NCBI RefSeq assembly: GCF_014205795.1
Contig: NZ_JACHCN010000015.1
Coordinates: 55,316 to 119,315, forward strand
From: Rhodanobacter sp. MP7CTX1
GTDB lineage: Bacteria > Pseudomonadota > Gammaproteobacteria > Xanthomonadales > Rhodanobacteraceae
Direction: 5' to 3'
Length of the DNA: 64,000 bases
Part shown: in pieces, positions 19,180-29,826 of the stretch
Layout: each line of letters starts with the position of its first letter
Numbering within the stretch: the first letter of the stretch is position 1
The notes under the pieces: generated by a model
What the model saw: the letters and a program-made list of their open reading frames with translations, nothing else
Told to the model about the DNA's origin: nothing
Databases searched by the model: none
Made by a program: the position numbers and the translations under genes

Positions 19180-19817
19180 GAGGCTATCTGCGGACTCTGT
19201 GAGCAACGCGGTGGGGGCACTTCCCCCGCTGGGTTCGCGGGGGCAGAGATGCTCGTCGACCTCCGGCTGGCCTCTCGCCGCGGAGGTGCACAAGTTGGGG
19301 TGGCACTCAGGCGCTGACCGCACTGTTTTTTACAGTGCTTTCAATTAGTTACCTGATATATGGCGAAACTTCGCTCTTTTAGCCATCCAGACGAATACCT
19401 CAGCGCTCTCGCTGCAGGCATGCAATGTCGTTACCGGTGGCCCCTCTATCGATCAGCTGCATTGGAAAAATATGCTCGGGAGCATGTCGCGCAGCAGGCG
19501 ATCGGCGGTAATTCTTCGAAAGAATCACCCTGCGATGCTTATTCATCATGTTGACGCTGGCGTGAGATAGGCGTGACGCGAACGGTGTCTGACGGCTTTA
19601 TCGTCATCCACGTTTCAAGTCTGTACAGGCTCTTGGGCCCGCATCTGCCGTTACTTGTATGATGGAGGGGCTTTCGCGCCGCGCTACCGAGGAAATCGCC
19701 CAGTTCCACAGCCGCTGGCTCCAAAGTTGACGCCCAAACGGCGCAAAAATGCAGCAGCTGTCGCTGACTTGATCACACGCGGACCGGGCACGACCCCGCA
19801 ACCGCCGCGCTAAACGA
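19180..19817. other. Long intergenic region between the autotransporter and rpsT
   Basis: About 640 bases hold the upstream region of the autotransporter gene (minus strand) and that of rpsT. A 64-codon ORF at 19360-19554 starts with ATG but has no Shine-Dalgarno and no recognisable domain, so I do not call it. GC-rich inverted stretches (CCCCCGC...GCGGGGG) occur near 19215-19240. No RNA gene is recognised. Confidence 0.5.
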
Positions 19818-19846
19818 TTGACGCAACGGCATTTCGACCGCATAAT
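19818..19846 (+). promoter_or_regulatory. Sigma-70 promoter of rpsT
   Basis: The -35 box TTGACG (19818-19823) and -10 box CATAAT (19841-19846) are separated by exactly 17 bases. The box sequences and spacing are close to consensus, and the rpsT start lies 45 bases downstream. Confidence 0.85.
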
Positions 19847-19890
19847 TGGCGTCTTTTTCCAACCCTAACCCTGTATCCCGGAGTTCTACC

Positions 19891-20154
19891 TTGGCCAACA
19901 TCAAGTCCGCGAAGAAGCGCGCGCGCCAGTCCGAGCAGCGCCGCCTGCGCAACATCAGCGCCCGCTCCATGGTCCGTACCGCCCTGAAGAAGGTCGTCAA
20001 GGCCATTGAGGCCAAGGACAAGGCCGGCGCCATCGCCGCCTTTACTGTCGCCCAGCCGGTGATGGATCGTTACGCCGCCCGCGGCCTGATCCACAAGAAC
20101 AAGGCCGCTCGCCACAAGAGCCGCCTCAACGCGAAGATCCGCGAACTGGCATAA
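19891..20154 (+). CDS. rpsT: 30S ribosomal protein S20
   Basis: An 87-residue protein starting at the TTG of [16 protein letters not shown], with CGGAG seven bases upstream. The UUG start matches the known UUG start of E. coli rpsT, where it is part of feedback control by S20, so the rare start is probably functional. The body is the typical Lys/Arg/Ala-rich helical bundle binding 16S rRNA. The frame upstream of the TTG is promoter and leader, not coding. Confidence 0.97.
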   Translation: MANIKSAKKRARQSEQRRLRNISARSMVRTALKKVVKAIEAKDKAGAIAAFTVAQPVMDRYAARGLIHKNKAARHKSRLNAKIRELA

Positions 20155-20183
20155 GCCGGCTGCGCGACTCGGGTTGACCAGAA

Positions 20184-20207
20184 AAGCCGGCGCAAGCCGG
20201 CTTTTTC
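20184..20207 (+). terminator. Rho-independent terminator of rpsT
   Basis: AAGCCGG-CGCAAG-CCGGCTT followed by TTTCTTT lies 30 bases after the rpsT stop codon. It is the first unit of the tandem repeat at 20186-20280. Confidence 0.9.
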
Positions 20208-20280
20208 TTTGTGGGGAAGTGCGGGCCGGCGCAAGCCGGCTTCTTCTTTGTGGGGAAGTGCGGGCCGGCGCAAGCCCGCC
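20186..20280. repeat. Tandem 39-bp repeat duplicating the rpsT terminator
   Basis: A 39-base unit starting GCCGGCGCAAGCCGGCTT and ending TGTGGGGAAGTGCGG is present twice with one difference (20186-20224 and 20225-20263), followed by a partial third copy that degenerates after GCCGGCGCAAGCC. Each full unit includes the hairpin and T-rich tail, giving back-to-back terminators. Confidence 0.85.
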
Positions 20281-20424
20281 GTTTCGCAGGAACGTGAGCG
20301 CTCGCGAAAGCTGCTTTTCTTGCGGCTCTGAATGTCACCGACACCAGTGAATATATTGCCAAAATTTCAACACGGCGGGCGAAACGTCGGATAAGCTGCT
20401 GGCACCATCAAAGGGGGGCCGAAC

Positions 20425-21306
20425 ATGACTATCCGATTGTCCGCTTCGACGCAGCTGCTCTTTGCCTTCTTCATGCTTGCCCTCCCCTGCGTGGGAATGG
20501 CACAGGACAAACCGGCCGTCGTCAGCACGGCTGCTGCCGTACCGAGCACCAACAGCGTAGCTCCCATCTACGACTCTGCCGACAATGCGAACAGGATGAC
20601 TTCGAAGCGCTTCACCTCGGCCGAAGATAGCGCCAGACCTGGTGAGTATTTCTTCGGCTTGGGCGCCAATGCCGTCAAGAAAAAGGATTATGCCTTCGCC
20701 ATCCACATGTATCGGGTGGCAGCATCCTGGGCCTACAAACCTGCCGAATACAATCTCGCCGTGATGTATGCGCTAGGACAAGGTGTGTCCGCGGATCTGC
20801 CCCGTGCCATGGCCTGGATGACGCTGGCTGCAGAGCGCGGCGAGAAGCAATATGTCCAGGCGCGCGAGCTGATCAATGCGAAATTGAGCAATGCCGAATT
20901 TGCGCAGGCCGATGCGATCTACGGCGAACTGTATCCAACTTACGGAGACGCATCGGCCTTGCGCCGCGCCAAGGACCGCTGGGCACAGGTACGCTCCTCG
21001 ATGACTGGCTCACGAGTAGGGTCAGTGGCCGGTGAACTCAGGGTGGGCATAAGAGGTTCAGACGAATCACCGAATGCCATCCGCGGCACTGGAGCATCTG
21101 ACCTCCTCGCCGGCGAAGAAGTCGATGGGTCCATCGCCTACGAGCAGTTGCTGAAGAGTGACAACCCGTACGACCCGAAATTCGAGTGGCGCCCCGGGTC
21201 AACAGGGAAAGTCACGGTGGAGCCGATCATTCCAGTCAAGAAGGGTGACGTGCCGAGCTCGTCCACTTCAGGCAACCCTCCATCGGCTGACAGTTCCATT
21301 CATTGA
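20425..21306 (+). CDS. Exported Sel1-repeat protein, tandem copy A
   Basis: A 293-residue protein with a GGGGGG ribosome binding site and a signal peptide ending near GMA-QD. Residues 70-135 hold Sel1/TPR-like repeats (KKDYAFAIHMYRVAASWAYK, then PAEYNLAVMYALGQGV and LPRAMAWMTLAAERG). The tail is low in structure, with Ser/Pro. Periplasmic Sel1 proteins usually scaffold protein contacts. The following gene is a paralogue with the same layout, so the pair arose by duplication. Partner unknown. Confidence 0.8.
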   Translation: MTIRLSASTQLLFAFFMLALPCVGMAQDKPAVVSTAAAVPSTNSVAPIYDSADNANRMTSKRFTSAEDSARPGEYFFGLGANAVKKKDYAFAIHMYRVAASWAYKPAEYNLAVMYALGQGVSADLPRAMAWMTLAAERGEKQYVQARELINAKLSNAEFAQADAIYGELYPTYGDASALRRAKDRWAQVRSSMTGSRVGSVAGELRVGIRGSDESPNAIRGTGASDLLAGEEVDGSIAYEQLLKSDNPYDPKFEWRPGSTGKVTVEPIIPVKKGDVPSSSTSGNPPSADSSIH

Positions 21307-21511
21307 CGGGAACCTTGCCGCTGAGTTCGGCATAGCCCTCCGTGGCCGGCCACCGAACCGAAATTCGTAGAAGCTGTCCACGAACACAAGCCCGCGATCT
21401 CAACGCGCCACGCCCACCTGACCGGCATGGCCGGCTGGATCATGTTGTGCGGTTTTCGCCAGAAGCGTAGCGTTGGCACGCCAACCGGCGCAGTCAAAGG
21501 GAGTGATTGTC

Positions 21512-22417
21512 ATGGCCATCCGTTCATCCGCATTGTCTTGCCTTCTTTTTTGCGTGATTCCCTTTCTGGCGGTTCCCTGCTCCACCATGGCGCAGGACAA
21601 CACGACGCCTGCTGGCAATGCCGCCACTGCACAGGCCAATAACGTAGCGCCCATCTACGATTCAGCAGACAACGCGAACAGGGCGACATCCAACCGCTTT
21701 GGTACGCCCGAAGACAATGCCAGGCCAGGCGAGTACTACTTTGGCCTTGGTGCGAACGCGTTCAAGCGCAAGGACTATGCGTTTGCCATCAACATGTACC
21801 GGGTCGCGGCGTCCTGGGCTTACAAACCCGCCGAATACAATCTCGCCGTGATGTATGCGCGCGGACAGGGCGCGCCGATGGATTTGCCACGCGCCATGGC
21901 GTGGATGACGCTGGCGGCAGAACGCAACGAAACGCAGTATGTCGAAGCGCGCGAAGTGATCAACGCGAAATTGAGTCCTGCCCAGTTTGCACAAGCCGAT
22001 GTGATCTGGAGTCAGCTCAAACCAACCTATGGCGACGAAACAGCCTTGCGCCGCGCGAAGAATCGCTGGGCACAGGTTCGTTCTTCGATGACCGGCTCGC
22101 GGGTGGGATCGCTCGCCGGCCCACTCACGGTTGGCGGCCTCTCGGCAGGAGGACTTCAGCAGGCTCCCCCTGCTGCACATGGCACCAGTCATATGGATAC
22201 TTCCGCCTACGACCTGACCGGTGGCAATCAGATGGACGGAACGATCGCCTACAGGCAATTGCTTGCCAGCAACGACCCTTACGACCCGAAATTCCAATGG
22301 CGCCCGGGCTCAAACGGGAAGGTGACGGTCGAGCCACTGATCCCGGTCGAAAAGAGTGCCGAGCAAAATCCCGCTAAGTCAGGCAACCCTTCAGCTGCGG
22401 ACAAGTCCAATCATTGA
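21512..22417 (+). CDS. Exported Sel1-repeat protein, tandem copy B
   Basis: A 301-residue paralogue of the preceding gene. The start is set at MAIRSSAL, which has GGGAG upstream and a signal peptide cut near TMA-QD; the 13 extra codons in the open frame are not needed. The block NVAPIYDSADNANR and the Sel1 core are almost the same as in copy A. Divergence is concentrated in the signal peptide and in the Gly/Ala-rich segment around residues 215-245. Confidence 0.8.
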   Translation: MAIRSSALSCLLFCVIPFLAVPCSTMAQDNTTPAGNAATAQANNVAPIYDSADNANRATSNRFGTPEDNARPGEYYFGLGANAFKRKDYAFAINMYRVAASWAYKPAEYNLAVMYARGQGAPMDLPRAMAWMTLAAERNETQYVEAREVINAKLSPAQFAQADVIWSQLKPTYGDETALRRAKNRWAQVRSSMTGSRVGSLAGPLTVGGLSAGGLQQAPPAAHGTSHMDTSAYDLTGGNQMDGTIAYRQLLASNDPYDPKFQWRPGSNGKVTVEPLIPVEKSAEQNPAKSGNPSAADKSNH

Positions 22418-22516
22418 TGGTGATCCCGCACAGTGCTATCGCACAGGATCGATTTTGAAGCAGTGCGCTCGATCATCCGTCGGCAAGCACGCATCAACGA
22501 GCAACACGAGACCGTG

Positions 22517-22819
22517 CTATTTGGCGCGCGGGCGGAATTCCAGCGGCATCGATGCCGTACGTGCAGCGGCCGGAGGCTTCGGTCCACAGGCGCCGCACGT
22601 ACTGCAGCCATCGCTGCAATCGCCGGTGGCCTGCTTCGGCTGCAGTCGTTGCCCGATCGCGCGCAGCCACGCGGCATGGCCGGGGCGGCTCAAGTGGATC
22701 GAGGCAGCCGCCATCCAGCGGTTGGTAAGCTGCGGTGCCAACTTGCGGACGACGGCCAGCACACTGACCAGCACGATCAGGCCGATCACCACGTATTGCA
22801 CGAGCATGCCCGTGCTCAT
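22517..22819 (-). CDS. Small membrane protein with Cys-rich tail, third gene of the feo operon
   Basis: A 100-residue protein. The ATG overlaps the feoB stop as ATGA, so it is translated with feoB. One N-terminal transmembrane helix (about residues 6-24) is followed by a basic stretch and a C-terminal cluster CSDGCSTCGACG with four cysteines at 68, 72, 75 and 78. It resembles the short DUF6587-type proteins after feoB in this group. It may take the place of FeoC or bind iron or an Fe-S cluster near FeoB. That role is inference. Confidence 0.75.
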   Translation of the reverse strand: MSTGMLVQYVVIGLIVLVSVLAVVRKLAPQLTNRWMAAASIHLSRPGHAAWLRAIGQRLQPKQATGDCSDGCSTCGACGPKPPAAARTASMPLEFRPRAK

Positions 22820-24660
22820 GATGTCAGCAGCCTGGTGATCTGGTAGGTCAGCAAGGACGCCACGTAGGCCACCGCAAACATGTAGCTGAAGGAGATCGCC
22901 ACGTTGCGCCAGGAATTGGTTTCGCGGCGGATGACCGCCAGCGTGGACATGCACTGCGGCGCGAACGCGAACCACACCAGCAACGACAGCGCGCTGGCCA
23001 GCGAGAAGTTGGCTGCCAGCGCGTGCGCCAGGCCTCCGGTATTGGCGTCCCCGCCTACCGCATAGACGGTGGCCAGCGCGGCCACCGCGGTCTCGCGTGC
23101 CGCGAATGCCGGAATCAGCGACAGGCTGATCTGCCAATTGAAACCCAGCGGCGCGAAGATGAATTGCAAGCCGTGGCCGAGGTAACCGGCAAAGCTGTAG
23201 TCGATCGCCGGACCGGTAGCACCGGCCGGCGGCGACGGAAACGTGGAGATAAACCACATCAGCACGGTCAGTGCCAGGATCACACCGGTCAGCCGCTTGA
23301 TGAAAATCGCGCTGCGCTCCCACAGCCCGATCGCGATGTCGCGCGGCTTCGGCATGCGGTACGACGGCAGCTCCATCAGCAACGCATGCTCGCTCTTGTC
23401 GCGATGGATGCGCTTGATCACCCAGCCCACCGCCATCGCACCGAGAATGCCGGCGGCGTACAGCGCAAACAGCACCAGGCCCTGCAGGTTGAAGATACCC
23501 AGCACATGGTGCATCGGAATGAACGCGCCGATCAGCAGTGCGTATACCGGCAAGCGCGCCGAACACGTCATCAGCGGCGCTACCAGGATGGTGGCGAGTC
23601 GGTCGCGCGGATCCTGGATGCTGCGCGTACCCATGATGCCGGGGATCGCGCAGGCAAAGCTCGACAACAGCGGAATAAACGAGCGCCCGGTCAGGCCAAC
23701 CGACATCATCAGGCGATCTAGCAGGAATGCCGCGCGTGGCAGATAGCCCGATTCTTCCAGCACCAGGATGAAGAAGAACAGCACCAGAATTTCCGGCAGA
23801 AAACCAATCACTGTGCCCAGGCCGCCGAACAGTCCATCGACGACCAGACTCTGCAACGGTCCGGCCGGCAGCAGCGTGGCAACGTGCGTGCCCATCCAGC
23901 CGAAGATGTCGCCGATCGCATCGGTCATCGGCTTGCCAGCGGAATAAACCGCCTGGAACACCAGGAACATCACCACCGCGAGGATCGCCAGCCCGAACAC
24001 CGGATGCAGTGCCCAGCGATCGAGCGCGTCGTCCATCACGGCGGTCTGGCGCGGCATCGTCACCGTTGCGGCCAGCAGCTCTCGCACTTGCGCGTGCAGG
24101 TCGGCGCGGCTATCAGGATCGTCGGCCATCGCAGGCGCTGCGACCGGCACGTCGCCATCCACGCGCTGGATCAGCGCCATCGCGCCACCGCGCTTCACGG
24201 CGATCGTTTCCACCACCGGCAACCCGAGCCGACGCTGCAACTCGGGCACGTCGATCTGGATGCCGCGTCGGTGCGCGGCATCCATCATGTTCAACGCCAG
24301 CACCACGGGTCGGCCGAGGCGCTTGACCTCCAGCACGAAGCGCAGGTGCAGGCGCAGGTTGGTCGCATCGGCGACGCAGACGATCAGGTCTGGCGCGGCT
24401 TCGCCCGGATAGTTGCCTTCCAGCACGTCGCGGGTGATCTGTTCGTCCGGACTGTTCGCATCGAAGCTGTAGGTGCCCGGCAGGTCGAGAATCTGCAGCA
24501 GGCGCCCGGAGGGGGCCGTGAAGCGACCTTCCTTGCGCTCGATGGTGACGCCGGCGTAATTCGCGACCTTCTGACGGCCACCGGTCAGCTGGTTGAACAG
24601 CGCCGTCTTGCCGCAGTTCGGGTTGCCCACCAAGGCGATACGCAAAGTGGACGCGCTCAT
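22816..24660 (-). CDS. feoB: Ferrous iron transporter FeoB
   Basis: A 614-residue inner membrane Fe(II) transporter with an N-terminal G domain: G1 GNPNCGKT (12-19), G3 DLPGTYSF, G4 NMMD. The membrane part has the two Gate motifs, including SSFACAIPGIMGTR and PLMTCSARLPVYALLIGAF. It is about 150 residues shorter than E. coli FeoB, mainly in the linker and C-terminal end. The start overlaps the feoA stop by 4 bases. Confidence 0.95.
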   Translation of the reverse strand: MSASTLRIALVGNPNCGKTALFNQLTGGRQKVANYAGVTIERKEGRFTAPSGRLLQILDLPGTYSFDANSPDEQITRDVLEGNYPGEAAPDLIVCVADATNLRLHLRFVLEVKRLGRPVVLALNMMDAAHRRGIQIDVPELQRRLGLPVVETIAVKRGGAMALIQRVDGDVPVAAPAMADDPDSRADLHAQVRELLAATVTMPRQTAVMDDALDRWALHPVFGLAILAVVMFLVFQAVYSAGKPMTDAIGDIFGWMGTHVATLLPAGPLQSLVVDGLFGGLGTVIGFLPEILVLFFFILVLEESGYLPRAAFLLDRLMMSVGLTGRSFIPLLSSFACAIPGIMGTRSIQDPRDRLATILVAPLMTCSARLPVYALLIGAFIPMHHVLGIFNLQGLVLFALYAAGILGAMAVGWVIKRIHRDKSEHALLMELPSYRMPKPRDIAIGLWERSAIFIKRLTGVILALTVLMWFISTFPSPPAGATGPAIDYSFAGYLGHGLQFIFAPLGFNWQISLSLIPAFAARETAVAALATVYAVGGDANTGGLAHALAANFSLASALSLLVWFAFAPQCMSTLAVIRRETNSWRNVAISFSYMFAVAYVASLLTYQITRLLTS

Positions 24661-24899
24661 GCCGCTTCCTGCCGTACGGTGACGCGCTGCGCCTCGCTGC
24701 GGCGCAGCGCGAAGCGGGTCGAGCCGATCTGTATCAGCAACGGATCGGCGCCCAGCGGCCCAATCGCGACCACCCGCACCGGTTCGCCATCGACGAACCC
24801 CAGGTCACGCAAGCGCTGCGCAATCGGATCCGCCGCGTGCGCGTCGTGCACGCGATCCACCACGGCGGGAGCACCTTTAGGCAAGTCCGACAAACGCAC
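24657..24899 (-). CDS. feoA: Ferrous iron transport protein FeoA
   Basis: An 80-residue SH3-like cytosolic protein that supports FeoB. The start is a GTG (MRLSDLPKGA), with GAGAAG upstream. Characteristic are the LRDLGFVDGEPVRVVAIGPL segment and the C-terminal RFALRRSEAQRVTV. It is the first gene of feoA-feoB-small gene, and the Fur-like box ends 13 bases before its start. Confidence 0.92.
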   Translation of the reverse strand: MRLSDLPKGAPAVVDRVHDAHAADPIAQRLRDLGFVDGEPVRVVAIGPLGADPLLIQIGSTRFALRRSEAQRVTVRQEAA

Positions 24900-24911
24900 G
24901 GGCGCTTCTCA

Positions 24912-24930
24912 AATAAGAATTGTTCGCATT
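24912..24930. promoter_or_regulatory. Fur box upstream of feoA
   Basis: AATAAGAATTGTTCGCATT matches the gammaproteobacterial Fur site AATGAGAATCATTCTCATT at 15 of 19 positions and keeps the inverted symmetry. It lies immediately upstream of feoA, so iron-dependent repression of the feo operon is expected. Confidence 0.75.
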
Positions 24931-25015
24931 GTAACCCTTTATACCTATTGCTGCACTTGTGCGACATCGGCGACTGGGCCTGCGTTTATGATGCTTCTCT
25001 TTGTAGGGGTGACCC

Positions 25016-25810
25016 ATGACCGAATCCGTCCTGTACGAACACCGCGGCACGAGCGCCTGGCTCACGTTGAACCGCCCGCAGGTGCATAACGCGTTCGACG
25101 ACGGCCTGATCGCCGAACTCACCCTCGCGCTCGAACAGGCTGACGCGGATCCCGCCGTACGCGCGGTGGTCCTGACCGGCAATGGCAGCTGCTTCTCCGC
25201 CGGCGCCGACCTGAACTGGATGCGCAGCATGGCTGGCGCCAGCGAACAGGAAAACCGCGACGATTCGCTGCGGCTGGCGCGCCTGATGCGCACGCTGCAG
25301 TTCCTGTCCAAACCCACCATCGCCAGCGTCAATGGAGCCGCCTACGGTGGCGGCGTCGGGCTGGTCGCGTGCTGCGATATTGCGGTCGGTGTCGATACCG
25401 CGAAGTTCGCGCTGTCGGAAGTGAAACTGGGCCTGGTGCCGGCGGTGATCTCGCCGTACGTCATCGCTGCGATCGGCCTGCGCGAGGCACGCCGCCTGTT
25501 CATCACTGGCGAAGTCTTCGACGCCGGCACGGCGGCGCGCATCGGCCTGCTGCACATGGCTGTGCCGGCAAGCGAATTGGCCGAAACGATTGAGCGCCAG
25601 CTGTATCTGCTGGCGAAGGCCGGCCCGAACGCCCAGCGCGAAGCCAAGCAACTGGCGCTGCGGATCGGCGGCACCGATCCAGCACAAGCCGAGCGCATCG
25701 ATGCCGCGAATGCGGAGCTGATCTCCCGACTGCGTGTATCGGAGGAAGGCCAGCACGGCCTCAGCGCATTTCTCGACAAGAGCGCACCGCGCTGGGTCGG
25801 GGCGACGTAA
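25016..25810 (+). CDS. liuC: Methylglutaconyl-CoA hydratase (enoyl-CoA hydratase family)
   Basis: A 264-residue crotonase-fold enzyme. The oxyanion-hole motifs are GNGSCFSAGADLNWM and NGAAYGGGVGLVACCDIAV, and the acidic catalytic position lies in the LSEVKLGLVPAVISPY region. AGGGG precedes the start. Together with liuD and liuE downstream it fits hydration of 3-methylglutaconyl-CoA to HMG-CoA in leucine catabolism. On sequence alone a general enoyl-CoA hydratase is possible. Confidence 0.85.
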   Translation: MTESVLYEHRGTSAWLTLNRPQVHNAFDDGLIAELTLALEQADADPAVRAVVLTGNGSCFSAGADLNWMRSMAGASEQENRDDSLRLARLMRTLQFLSKPTIASVNGAAYGGGVGLVACCDIAVGVDTAKFALSEVKLGLVPAVISPYVIAAIGLREARRLFITGEVFDAGTAARIGLLHMAVPASELAETIERQLYLLAKAGPNAQREAKQLALRIGGTDPAQAERIDAANAELISRLRVSEEGQHGLSAFLDKSAPRWVGAT

Positions 25811-25848
25811 CGCCCGCAGCAGTTCTTCCACAGGCGAGGAATCCCATC

Positions 25849-26241
25849 ATGCTCGACCACATCGGCCTGCAAGTCTCCGACTACGAACGCAGCAAGCTTT
25901 TCTACCAGAAGGCGCTGGCACCGCTGGGTGCCTCCCTGGTGATGGAAGTCACGGCCGAACAAACCGGTGATCGGTCGCATGCCGGCTTCGGCAGGGGCGG
26001 CAAACCCTGCTTCTGGATCAGTACTGATCCAAGCTTGGGTAGCGGTCGTGTGCATGTCGCGTTCACGGCTGACGATCGTCGCAGCGTCGATGCGTTCCAT
26101 GCTGCCGCACTGGCTGCAGGTGCGAGCGACAACGGCGCACCCGGCCTGCGTCCGGACTATCACAAAAATTACTATGGTGCGTTCGTACTCGATCCGGATG
26201 GTCACAATATCGAGGCGGTTTGCCACGGGGTTGTCGCCTGA
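25849..26241 (+). CDS. VOC-family (glyoxalase/dioxygenase fold) protein
   Basis: A 130-residue single-module vicinal oxygen chelate protein. It starts MLDHIGLQVSDYERSKLFYQ, with GAGG upstream. The metal-ligand style positions are His4, His68 in RVHVAFTA and Glu near the end (DGHNIEAVCHG). It lies 38 bases after liuC, on the same strand, and could act on a CoA intermediate or an aldehyde side product. The substrate is unknown. Confidence 0.75.
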   Translation: MLDHIGLQVSDYERSKLFYQKALAPLGASLVMEVTAEQTGDRSHAGFGRGGKPCFWISTDPSLGSGRVHVAFTADDRRSVDAFHAAALAAGASDNGAPGLRPDYHKNYYGAFVLDPDGHNIEAVCHGVVA

Positions 26242-26402
26242 GGGCTAAACCGCGACGACGCCCTGCACAAAGGTGACACCGATGAGCGTCGCGCCAGATC
26301 GAAGTATGCTGCGATGCGCATCGGCGACGACCGGGCGATCTGTTATTTTCAATAGCTTTCTATCGATACGATCGGTTCAACACCATCAGCCAGAGATAAT
26401 GC

Positions 26403-28391
<1,989 letters not shown>

Positions 28392-28405
28392 TTCTGCACA
28401 CCCGC

Positions 28406-28449
28406 GCTGTGCTCCCTCCCCTGCCCGCAGGGGTGAGGAGAAAAAGCGG
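28406..28449. repeat. Dispersed hairpin repeat (CCTCCCCTGC family), copy 2
   Basis: GCTGTGCTCCCTCCCCTGC followed by a GCAGGGGTGAGGAGAAAAAG arm is the inverted relative of the element at 11021-11061. It lies just after liuD and may also act as a transcription or mRNA stability element. Confidence 0.55.
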
Positions 28450-28605
28450 CGCCCGCATGTAAAAGTTGTGACCGTGGGGAGTTCCCTCCTCAGGAGAACG
28501 TGGCCTTGCTGTTTGCACGATGATCCACATACAGGGTCGTGAACCCTCATCCACCCCTTCGGGTTATCTTCTCCCGATGGAAGAAAGAAACGTTCGGAGC
28601 AAACC

Positions 28606-29505
28606 ATGACCTCTTCAAACCATGTCCGCATCGTCGAAGTCGGCGCGCGAGATGGCCTGCAGAACGAGAAGACGCTGTTGCCGGCTGACGTGAAGATCGC
28701 GTTGATCGACCGTCTCTCCTCCACTGGCCTGACCACCATTGAGGCGACCAGTTTTGTCGGCCCGAAGTGGGTCCCGCAGCTGGCCGATGCGGCCGAGGTT
28801 TTCCGCGGTATCCGCAAGGTGCCCGGGGTGAGCTATCCGGTGCTGGTGCCGAACGAGCAGGGCTATGCGCGGGCGCGCGAAGTGGGAGTGACCGAGATCG
28901 CCATATTCACGGCGGCCTCCGAAGCGTTCAATCGCAAGAACATCAACGCGTCGATCGACGAATCGATCGAGCGCTTCGTGCCGGTGATCGAATTCGCTCA
29001 GGCGGATGAAGTGAAGGTACGCGGTTACGTGTCCACCGTGCTCGGCTGTCCGTATCAGGGCGAGGTGCCGATCAGCGACGTGGTACGCGTGGCGCGGCGG
29101 CTATACGAGCTGGGCTGCTATGAAATCTCGCTAGGCGACACGATTGGCGTTGGCACACCGGCGAAGGCGCGCGCGATGCTGCACGCGGTGTCGCAGGAGG
29201 TACCGATCGAAGCACTCTCCGTGCATTTTCACGACACCTACGGCCAGGCGCTGGCGAATATCCTCGCGTGCCTGGAGGAAGGCGTACGCGTGGTCGACAG
29301 TTCGGTATCCGGCACCGGCGGCTGCCCGTATGCGAAAGGTGCCACCGGCAATGTGGCCAGCGAGGACGTGGTTTACATGCTGCATGGGATGGGCATGACC
29401 ACCGGTGTCAATCTCGACCTGCTGATCGCCACCGGCGCGTGGCTATCAACACAGCTGCACAAGGAAACCGCCAGCCGCGTCACGCGTGCACGCACGGCAG
29501 CCTGA
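28606..29505 (+). CDS. liuE: Hydroxymethylglutaryl-CoA lyase
   Basis: A 299-residue TIM-barrel enzyme cleaving HMG-CoA to acetyl-CoA and acetoacetate, the last step of leucine breakdown. The start VRIVEVGARDGLQNEKTLLP has the metal Asp and catalytic Arg. The HFHDTYGQA motif supplies the metal His pair, and SGTGGCPYAKGATGNVASED carries the active-site Cys loop. GGAG lies upstream of the ATG. It follows liuD by 215 bases holding the hairpin repeat. Confidence 0.93.
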   Translation: MTSSNHVRIVEVGARDGLQNEKTLLPADVKIALIDRLSSTGLTTIEATSFVGPKWVPQLADAAEVFRGIRKVPGVSYPVLVPNEQGYARAREVGVTEIAIFTAASEAFNRKNINASIDESIERFVPVIEFAQADEVKVRGYVSTVLGCPYQGEVPISDVVRVARRLYELGCYEISLGDTIGVGTPAKARAMLHAVSQEVPIEALSVHFHDTYGQALANILACLEEGVRVVDSSVSGTGGCPYAKGATGNVASEDVVYMLHGMGMTTGVNLDLLIATGAWLSTQLHKETASRVTRARTAA

Positions 29506-29613
29506 GGGTGCCTTGAATAGATCAGGGCATCCTGTTCAAAGTCCCTCGAGCTCAACTGGCATCGACCATTGCCGGCAAAGCCGCGAGTAAACGAAATCTT
29601 CTCTAGAAGCGCC

Positions 29614-29774
29614 CCCCGGGATCGAGCCCGGGCAGGCTCTGTTCGCAAAGCTTCTTGTGGGAGCGACTTCAGTCGCGATCGCGTGACCTGGGATCTTCAG
29701 GCAATCGCGACTGAAGTCGCTCCCACAAGAGAAACGCGTTCGCGCACCCGGCCTGCCCGGGCTCGATCCCGGGG
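29614..29774. repeat. Composite nested inverted repeat with GTGGGAGCGACTTCAGTCGCGA REP pair
   Basis: The inner arms are 27 bases, perfect and inverted: 29653-29679 and 29704-29730, core GTGGGAGCGACTTCAGTCGC. They are enclosed by 24-base perfect inverted arms, CCCCGGGATCGAGCCCGGGC plus AGGC (29614-29637) and its complement at 29751-29774. The same inner core recurs at 34246-34315. It lies between liuE and a GNAT gene. This is a typical REP/BIME-like arrangement of two convergent elements, inside a second palindrome. Confidence 0.85.
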
Positions 29775-29826
29775 TGCGCTCCTACCGGATAGCAAACGGT
29801 GGAATAATTGGGAGCCGCTACACGGA

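Noticed and set aside
19360..19554. 64-codon ORF between the autotransporter and rpsT
   Set aside because: ATG start but no Shine-Dalgarno, no domain and isolated; judged as chance or a remnant.
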